Part shown: piece after piece, positions 55,200 through 62,000 of the stretch | Layout of the letters: each line of letters starts with the position of its first letter | Numbering within the stretch: position 1 is the first letter of the stretch | NCBI RefSeq assembly: GCF_010672455.1 | Contig: NZ_JAAHGO010000041.1 | Location: 1 to 64,000, forward strand | Source: Okeania sp. SIO2C9 | GTDB taxonomy: Bacteria; Cyanobacteriota; Cyanobacteriia; Cyanobacteriales; Microcoleaceae | Direction of reading: 5' to 3' | DNA: 64,000 nt | Program-made: the position numbers and the translations under genes | Notes under the pieces: generated by a model | The model's input: only the letters and a program-made list of their open reading frames with translations | Databases searched by the model: none | What the model was told of the DNA's origin: nothing

Positions 55200-56015
55200 G
55201 TGAATATTTTTAAATCATCAAGATTCGTAACTCGTAGTCTAATTGGAGCTTTGGGATTAAGTGCGATCGCTCTTTTTGGTGTCATAGATCCTGCAGCAGC
55301 AGAACCAGATTGTGGCCCCGGGGTTGGTTGGGTTAATAATTGTGAGGCTGGAACCGATCGTTTTTCAAACAGTTGGATCAATATTCACTTGTGGTGGGAT
55401 ATTCCAGCACTGGAGGGAATAGTTGGCGATCTGCCCGATGATTTCCCAATGGAAGACTGGATTATGTTCAAAGGTCCTGTATTGGTAGAGCGAGAAGCAG
55501 GAAACAATAATATGATCGAAACTACTCTATCCCATACACTCTCTGGAAATCATGACTTTTTAGGGCCACTTACTCTGGAGACAACAGGAACGGGTAAAAT
55601 TACAGAGATAGAGCCTGGTCTTGCCGATAGCTTCTTTGATGTTGAATTCAAACTTAATGATATGTTCGGAGGCAGCACCACGATCAAAGCAGATCGTCTA
55701 TTGACAGGTGTATCTCCAGACGATCCCAGTTTACCTCCAGGAGTTTTTCCTAACCCTCCTAACAACATATGTGATAGTACTAATTCAGTCGATGCTGTAA
55801 TTATCTATTGTAATATGGAGAATGATCCGAGCGATCTATTTTATCTTGGCGCTGATGGATTGTTAGGAACTGCAGATGACGTTCTGGTAGGTACTATACA
55901 TCGTGAAGAACACATAATTCATGATCCCATTCCTGAACCTTCCATGGTACTAGCATCCATTTTCGGACTGGGTGCCATGTTGGGATTGAAGAGAAAGAAA
56001 GAATCTGACAGCTAA
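55200..56015 (+). CDS. PEP-CTERM exoprotein 2 of the enediyne locus
   Basis: A 271-aa paralogue of exoprotein 1, nearly identical through the signal peptide and the first half. It differs mainly around residues 160-215, where the linker is changed (PSLPPGVFPNPPNN). It starts with GTG after AGGAG (55187-55191). The C-terminal tag is IPEPSMVLASIFGLGAMLGL plus KRKKESDS. The high identity at DNA level, including the flanking hairpin and ribosome site, indicates recent duplication. Function unknown; the gene is intact. Confidence 0.87.
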   Translation: MNIFKSSRFVTRSLIGALGLSAIALFGVIDPAAAEPDCGPGVGWVNNCEAGTDRFSNSWINIHLWWDIPALEGIVGDLPDDFPMEDWIMFKGPVLVEREAGNNNMIETTLSHTLSGNHDFLGPLTLETTGTGKITEIEPGLADSFFDVEFKLNDMFGGSTTIKADRLLTGVSPDDPSLPPGVFPNPPNNICDSTNSVDAVIIYCNMENDPSDLFYLGADGLLGTADDVLVGTIHREEHIIHDPIPEPSMVLASIFGLGAMLGLKRKKESDS

Positions 56016-56294
56016 GTAGATAGGAAAAGTTCTGTAGGTTTGGTTAAGTAATAAATGCAACCCAACATCCTAATCCTTAGCAATGTTGGGTTTCCTGCGG
56101 TCAACCCAACCTACTTCTACTACGGTTGGCCTCCCCGATGGGCGTTATCAAGTCTATCAAGAAAGTTTATTGTTACCTGGTTGGTATTAAGTGCTACTAG
56201 GTGAGGCGACAAAACCTCTTTCTGGCCTGAGCTAGGAAGAAAAAAAGCTCCTCACAGGAGCTTCATCAAATCAAGTTTACAGGAGTATTATAAA
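56016..56294 (+). pseudogene. Decayed duplicate of the UnbV/E4 3' end (relic 2)
   Basis: Positions about 56112-56240 retain only scraps of the E4 tail: CCTCCCCGATGGGCGTTATC, AAGAAAGTTTATTGTTACC, GTGAGGCGACAAAACCTCTT and the GAGCTAGGAAG end. It is more deleted than relic 1. The same GTTGGGTTTCC palindromic repeat comes first (about 56070-56115). Confidence 0.85.
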
Positions 56295-57590
56295 GTGAAT
56301 ATTTTTAAATCATCAAAGTTTGTTATTGGAATTATCACAGTTTTAGTGACAACAGGAGCACATGCGGCAACGTTTCCGCTGACATCTGAACCATTAGATG
56401 GATTAGTACTAGAAACGACTGTATTTGATGTTGTTGATGGAAACATAGTTGCTGAAGTTACCCTTGATGGGAACCGTGTTGGTCAGTTAGATGGACTGGA
56501 ATGGGAGATTCTGGAAGGTACAGCATCTATCAATGAGGATAAATTCAATAACCTTGCACTGTTCAAACCTGTTGGAACTACGACTGTTATTGCTCGACCA
56601 CGTTTGGGTAGTATTATTGGAGAACCTACAATCGTGGGAATAGATCCAAATATCATACCATCTGACGAGAGCATTTTCTTAGCTGCTGGAGGAGGGTTAT
56701 GTATAGCCAACCCGAATCATTTCGCTGCTTTTGCATTAAACGTGGATGTGCGCTCGTTAACCATAGCAAATGCAATACCCATATCCCTCACTGAGAGATC
56801 GCTAGTCTATCGTGACGGAGAGTACTATGCACATGATCCGGTAGCTGGGACTATGAGAATAACTTACAATCCGAATTTTGAATCTCATACTACCATAACA
56901 TCTACATCTGCTGATCCTCTAAATGATTTCTTCGCTTCTGCTACTGCTGAAAGTGAATTTTTCTTTAATATCGAGTTCCTTGATTTCGGAGTCACCGTCT
57001 TTAATAAGGACCCAATGGTTTTTCTTGACAACAGTACAGAATGGCCTGTATTCGGAACAAATCTTGATCACCAGGCTCCAGTCGAATTTTATTTTTCAGA
57101 TAATCCTGAAACTCTTTTCATGACTATCGAAAACCAGAATATGTATCTTTATCCTACAAGTGAATTAAGAGTAACAAATACTGAATGGATGATTGACGAA
57201 ACTGGAATGCTTACTTCGTCTTGGCTTATAGAAAATTTAATTGATGTCGAAGGAGTATTGCAATGGTTCTTGATCGGTGACGATGGCACTCCTTTATCAC
57301 CAAGCTCTGGTAGTTTAACTATTGAAGCTGAAGGCAATGGTACTGTCGAGTTCAATTCACAACTGTCGCCATCTATGCTGACTCAAACCCTGAGTTTAGG
57401 TGTCGTCAGCCTAAAGGGACCGAGGATGTCGGGATCGAGCACTGTTGATTTCCGTTTCACTTATAGCGTTCCCGAACCCACCTCTATCCTGAGCTTCCTT
57501 GCCCTCGGCACTCTAGGAACAGCTTTAACCCTTAAACGCAAACTTAAGTCTTTTAAATCCACAGAAAGAAAGAATTTAACAGCTAAGTAA
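56295..57590 (+). CDS. PEP-CTERM exoprotein 3 of the enediyne locus
   Basis: A 431-aa secreted protein with the same ribosome site, GTG start and first eight codons (VNIFKSSK) as exoproteins 1 and 2, but otherwise different in sequence. The signal peptide is about 1-24 (ending AHAA). The mature domain is beta-rich with no recognised family and contains ITYNPNFESHTTITSTSADP. The C-terminal tag VPEPTSILSFLALGTLGTAL plus TLKRKLKS is a PEP-CTERM signal, followed by an unusually long basic tail. It probably received its leader through the tandem duplication event or is a much older paralogue. Confidence 0.82.
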   Translation: MNIFKSSKFVIGIITVLVTTGAHAATFPLTSEPLDGLVLETTVFDVVDGNIVAEVTLDGNRVGQLDGLEWEILEGTASINEDKFNNLALFKPVGTTTVIARPRLGSIIGEPTIVGIDPNIIPSDESIFLAAGGGLCIANPNHFAAFALNVDVRSLTIANAIPISLTERSLVYRDGEYYAHDPVAGTMRITYNPNFESHTTITSTSADPLNDFFASATAESEFFFNIEFLDFGVTVFNKDPMVFLDNSTEWPVFGTNLDHQAPVEFYFSDNPETLFMTIENQNMYLYPTSELRVTNTEWMIDETGMLTSSWLIENLIDVEGVLQWFLIGDDGTPLSPSSGSLTIEAEGNGTVEFNSQLSPSMLTQTLSLGVVSLKGPRMSGSSTVDFRFTYSVPEPTSILSFLALGTLGTALTLKRKLKSFKSTERKNLTAK

Positions 57591-57649
57591 ATAGCAAATT
57601 GATTATCTTAGTGCATTACGGCAAAACTTTTCATTGGGTTTCAACTATT

Positions 57650-58582
57650 ATGACCAAATCTATCCTTTACCAAAGCAAACGATTAGCTGGACTACGCCGC
57701 TTTGCCATAGCAATTACCTTCCTCAATATTCTAGGACATACCGTATTAGGATTTGAACAATCTTGGGCGCAACCAATAGTTGCTCTAGTAACCGCTTACA
57801 GTGTCGAACTCCTACTAGAAACTATTGATGCTAGGATAAATCGACAGCAACCCCGTTTTCTCGGCAGTTTCAGCAATTTTATCGACTTTCTGCTTTCTGC
57901 TCATATTACTGCTTTAGCTGTGGCAATGCTGCTGTATGCTAATGAGCGATTATTCCCTATCGCCTTTGCAACCGCTGTCGCTATTGGCTCAAAAGCAATT
58001 TTTCGCCTTCCTGAAGGAAAACGACATTTCTTCAACCCTTCTAACTTTGGTATTACCATTACCTTGCTGTTGTTTCCTTGGGTAGGTATTGCTCCCCCCT
58101 ATCAATTTACAGAAAATTTAAGCGGTTGGGCAGATTGGATTTTACCTGCACTGATTGTTTGTACCGGGACTTTTCTCAATGCTCGCTTTACCAGAAAACT
58201 GCCATTGATTGCAGGATGGCTGGGAGCTTTTGTCCTTCAAGCAGCATTGAGGAGTTATGTTTTTGAAACGCCTTTGATACCTGCCTTACTGCCAATGACA
58301 GGAGTTGCTTTTGTCCTCTTCACCTTTTATATGGTGACCGATCCAGGTACAACCCCGAGAAAACCTTTAGACCAAGTGTTTTTTGGAGCATCAGTCGCTG
58401 CTGTTTATGGCTTGTTAATGGTCTGTCATATTGTATTTGGACTGTTCTTTGCTCTGACAATTGTTTGTACTTTGAGAGGGTTGAATTTTTATACTCAGAC
58501 TTGGATTAATCAGATGTCCAGAACTAAGATTCTTGTACCAGCACCAATCGCAGTGAGTTATCAAAAATCTAGCCAAAGTTAA
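57650..58582 (+). CDS. Enediyne cassette protein UnbU/E5 (membrane protein)
   Basis: A 310-aa polytopic membrane protein (about eight hydrophobic segments) matching UnbU/E5 of the enediyne cassette and distantly the RnfD/NqrB-type electron-transport subunits. Typical stretches are KRHFFNPSNFGITITLLLFP (about 121-140) and FYMVTDPGTTPRKPLDQVFF (about 225-244). The ATG at 57650 is preferred; an in-frame TTG at 57599 would add 17 residues that look non-native. RnfD relatives bind covalent flavin at a (S/T)GAT-type Thr; that motif is not obvious here. A redox or transport role in warhead biosynthesis is inferred for the family only. Confidence 0.88.
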   Translation: MTKSILYQSKRLAGLRRFAIAITFLNILGHTVLGFEQSWAQPIVALVTAYSVELLLETIDARINRQQPRFLGSFSNFIDFLLSAHITALAVAMLLYANERLFPIAFATAVAIGSKAIFRLPEGKRHFFNPSNFGITITLLLFPWVGIAPPYQFTENLSGWADWILPALIVCTGTFLNARFTRKLPLIAGWLGAFVLQAALRSYVFETPLIPALLPMTGVAFVLFTFYMVTDPGTTPRKPLDQVFFGASVAAVYGLLMVCHIVFGLFFALTIVCTLRGLNFYTQTWINQMSRTKILVPAPIAVSYQKSSQS

Positions 58583-59002
58583 CCACTATGACTGATAACT
58601 TATAATAAATTTTTTGTTTGTAGTTGGGCTTTAGCCCAAACAATACTTATATGAGGGCTAAAGCCCAACTACGAGCATGATTATAACTTTTCCGAACATA
58701 ATATTACATTGGCTTTTGTCGCATTTGGTAAAAAACTAGCTCTATTGCACAAATCAGAAGGATAAATAATTATTCGTTCATCGTCAAAATTATTCCCTCT
58801 CCTAACAATCTGTGGAAAACAAAAAAAATGAATAGTGAGTAACAAATAGAGATCTCCAATAATAAAAAATCAAATCAATTATCGTAGATAAATCATCAAT
58901 TATTTACCCCCTACTCTTTACGGACGTTGCATACAACGTCCCTACTCCCTCTTTTCCGGAGAGGTCTAATAACAAATAAATACAAAAAAGAGAGATTTAA
59001 TT
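58583..59002. other. Intergenic region between UnbU and PKSE
   Basis: Contains an inverted repeat (58620-58672: GTAGTTGGGCTTTAGCCC ... GGGCTAAAGCCCAACTAC), a strong hairpin and a candidate transcription stop. An inverted copy of the TAGACATCTCC family lies at about 58851-58970, carrying GACGTTGCATACAACGTC inside. The PKSE promoter, if separate, would lie after 58970. Confidence 0.6.
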
Positions 59003-62000
59003 ATGAAACCTGCTATTGCTATTGTCGGAATGGCTTGTCGGTATCCAGATGCGCGATCGCCTGTCGAACTCTGGGAGAATGTTTTGGCACAACGTCGTGC
59101 TTTTCGACGCATTCCAACTGAAAGATTATCTTTAGATGATTATTTCTCTACCGATAAAAGTACTCCTGATTGCACCTATGGAGCAGAAGCTGCTCTGATT
59201 GAAGGTTACGAATTCGACCGCGTTGATTTTCGTGTAGTCGGTAGTACTTTTCGTTCGGCTGATTTAGTTCACTGGTTGGCATTAGATATTGCTGCCCAAG
59301 CTTTAGCTGATGCTGGATTTGCTGAAGGAGAAAATTTACCCCGCGAAACTACAGGAGTTTTACTGGGAAATACCCTCACTGGAGAATTTTCGAGAGCTAA
59401 TTCTTTACGTTTGCGTTGGCCTTATGTGCGCCGAGTTGTGGAAACGCAACTCATACAGCAGGGAATCTCCTTAGAAGAACGTCTTGCCTTCCTCAAAGAT
59501 TTAGAAAGCAAATATAAAGAACCTTTCCCAGAGATTGGTGAAGAATCTTTAGCCGGGAATTTGTCTAATACTATAGCAGGCCGAATCTGTAATCATTTTG
59601 ACCTCAAAGGGGGAGGTTATAGCATTGATGGAGCTTGTAGTTCTTCCTTACTAGCTGTTGCTAATGCCTGTTCTGCTTTAATGACAGAAGATTTAGATGT
59701 GGCGATCGCTGGTGGAGTAGATTTAAGTTTAGACCCCTTCGAGTTAGTGGGATTCGCTAAAGTAGGAGCATTAGCTACCCAAGAAATGCGGGTCTATGAT
59801 GCTCGTTCTGCTGGTTTTATTCCTGGGGAAGGCTGTGGGTTTGTCGTATTAATGCGCTACGGAGATGCAATAGTACAGCAGCGACGTATTTACGGTGTCA
59901 TTCGTGGTTGGGGTATCTCTTCTGATGGCAATGGTGGCATTACCCGGCCCGAAGTTGAAGGTCAGTTATTGGCAATTAAACGTGCCTATCGTCGAGCAGG
60001 GTTTGGCATTGATACATTAGGATATTTTGAGGGACACGGTACTGGTACTAGCGTTGGTGATGCTACAGAACTGCAAGTATTGTCTCGTGCCCGTTTGGCA
60101 GCAGAGGCAGCATTGTCTCCTGCTGCAATTAGTTCTATTAAGGCAAATATTGGTCATACAAAAGCTGCGGCCGGAATAGCAGGAATAATCAAAGCTACCA
60201 TGGCACTCCACACTCAAATACTTCCGCCGACTACTGGTTGTGACCAACCCCATCCCTCACTGCAGGTTGAAAACTCGCCCCTGAAAGTCCTGAAAGAGGG
60301 TCAAGCTTGGTCAGAAGATGTACCTCTGCGGGCTGGGGTAAGTGCAATGGGTTTTGGTGGTATTAATACTCATATTGTCCTAGAAGGAAACTCTAGCATT
60401 CGTCGTCACAAGCTAACACCTAAAGAACGCCAACTTATAACGACACCTCAAGATGCCGAACTCATTTTACTAGCAGCCAAAAATACGGAAGAGTTAGAGC
60501 AAAAAGTTAAGCATCTTTTAGAAATAGCTCCCAGATTATCAAGAGCTGAAGTAGGAGATTTAGCTGCGGAATTAGCAAGCAACTTAGATATTAGTTTACC
60601 TGTACGCGCTGCTATTGTTGCTAGTCATCCCCAAGAGTTCACCACTCACTTAGAAACTCTCCTCAATAAAATTCAAAATTCACAATTCAAAATTCACAAT
60701 TCATCGGGTGTCTTTTTAGGGATAGATGGAAAAAATCCACGAATTGGTTTTCTTTTCCCTGGACAAGCTTCTCCTGTGTATCTTAATGCTGGGGTGTGGT
60801 CTCGTCGTTTTCCGTTCTTACAAGAATTATATGCCAAGGCTAATTTACCAACAGTAGAAGATACGAAGTCAACAGCGATCGCTCAACCAGCAATTGTCAC
60901 CTCATCTACGGTAGGTTTACGAGTATTAAACCAACTGGGTATCGTCGCTGATGTTGCTGTCGGTCACAGTTTAGGAGAATTAAGTGCTTTACACTGGGCT
61001 GGAATTTTCGATGAAACTGCCTTAGTTCGCATTGCCAAGATGCGCGGTAAAATTATGGCGGAACTGAGCAACCCTACAGGGAAAATGGCGAGTATTGGTG
61101 CAGGGGAACAAGAAGTTAAAGCACTGCTGAATGGTCGAGTAGTTGCTATAGCTGGATTGAATTCACCTTATCAAACAATTGTCTCAGGGGAACCAATAGG
61201 AATCAGTAACATAGTAGCAAAAGCACAAGCTAAAGGATTGAAAAACTTTACTTTACCAGTGTCTCATGCTTTCCACTCGCCTCTAGTTGCTGCAGTAGCA
61301 CCACCTTTAGCTGATTATCTCGCACAGGAAGATTTTCATCCGTTACAAGGTAAGGTGGTCTCAACCATTACAGGTACTTATTTAGAAGAAACAGCCGATT
61401 TACGATCGCTTTTGGTGCAACAAGTAACTTTACCTGTGCAGTTTATGGAAGCTGTTACTACAGCAGCTAAAGACTTAGATTTATTTATTGAAGTCGGTCC
61501 GGGACAAATTTTAAGTAGGTTAGTCAGCGATCTGGTAGATGTTCCTACAATATCCTTAGATGCGAGTGGTAATTCTCTTAAAGGTTTATTAAAAGCGGCA
61601 GCGGCAGCTTTTACTTTGGGAGTTCCCATTAACCATCAAGCTTTATTTGCGGGACGTTTTACCCGACCATTTAATTTAGATTGGCAGCCTCAATTTTTCG
61701 TTAATCCCTGTGAGTTAGCCCCTGTTTCTCAGTCAACAGGTAACAGGCAACAGGCAACAGGCAACAGGCAACAGGCAACAGGCAACAGGCAACAGGGAAA
61801 TACTAACACCTCTAGTTATGACCGTTTCGAGTATAACAAAAGTAGGCAACAGGCAACAGGCAACAGGCAACAGGGAAATATTAACACCTCTAGTTATGAC
61901 CGTTTGGAGTATAACAGTCGAGCAGAAATAGATAATCCTCAGCAATTAAATGTTATTAATAGCTCTTCTAAAATTGACTGTGTTCGCCAACTTGTTGCTC

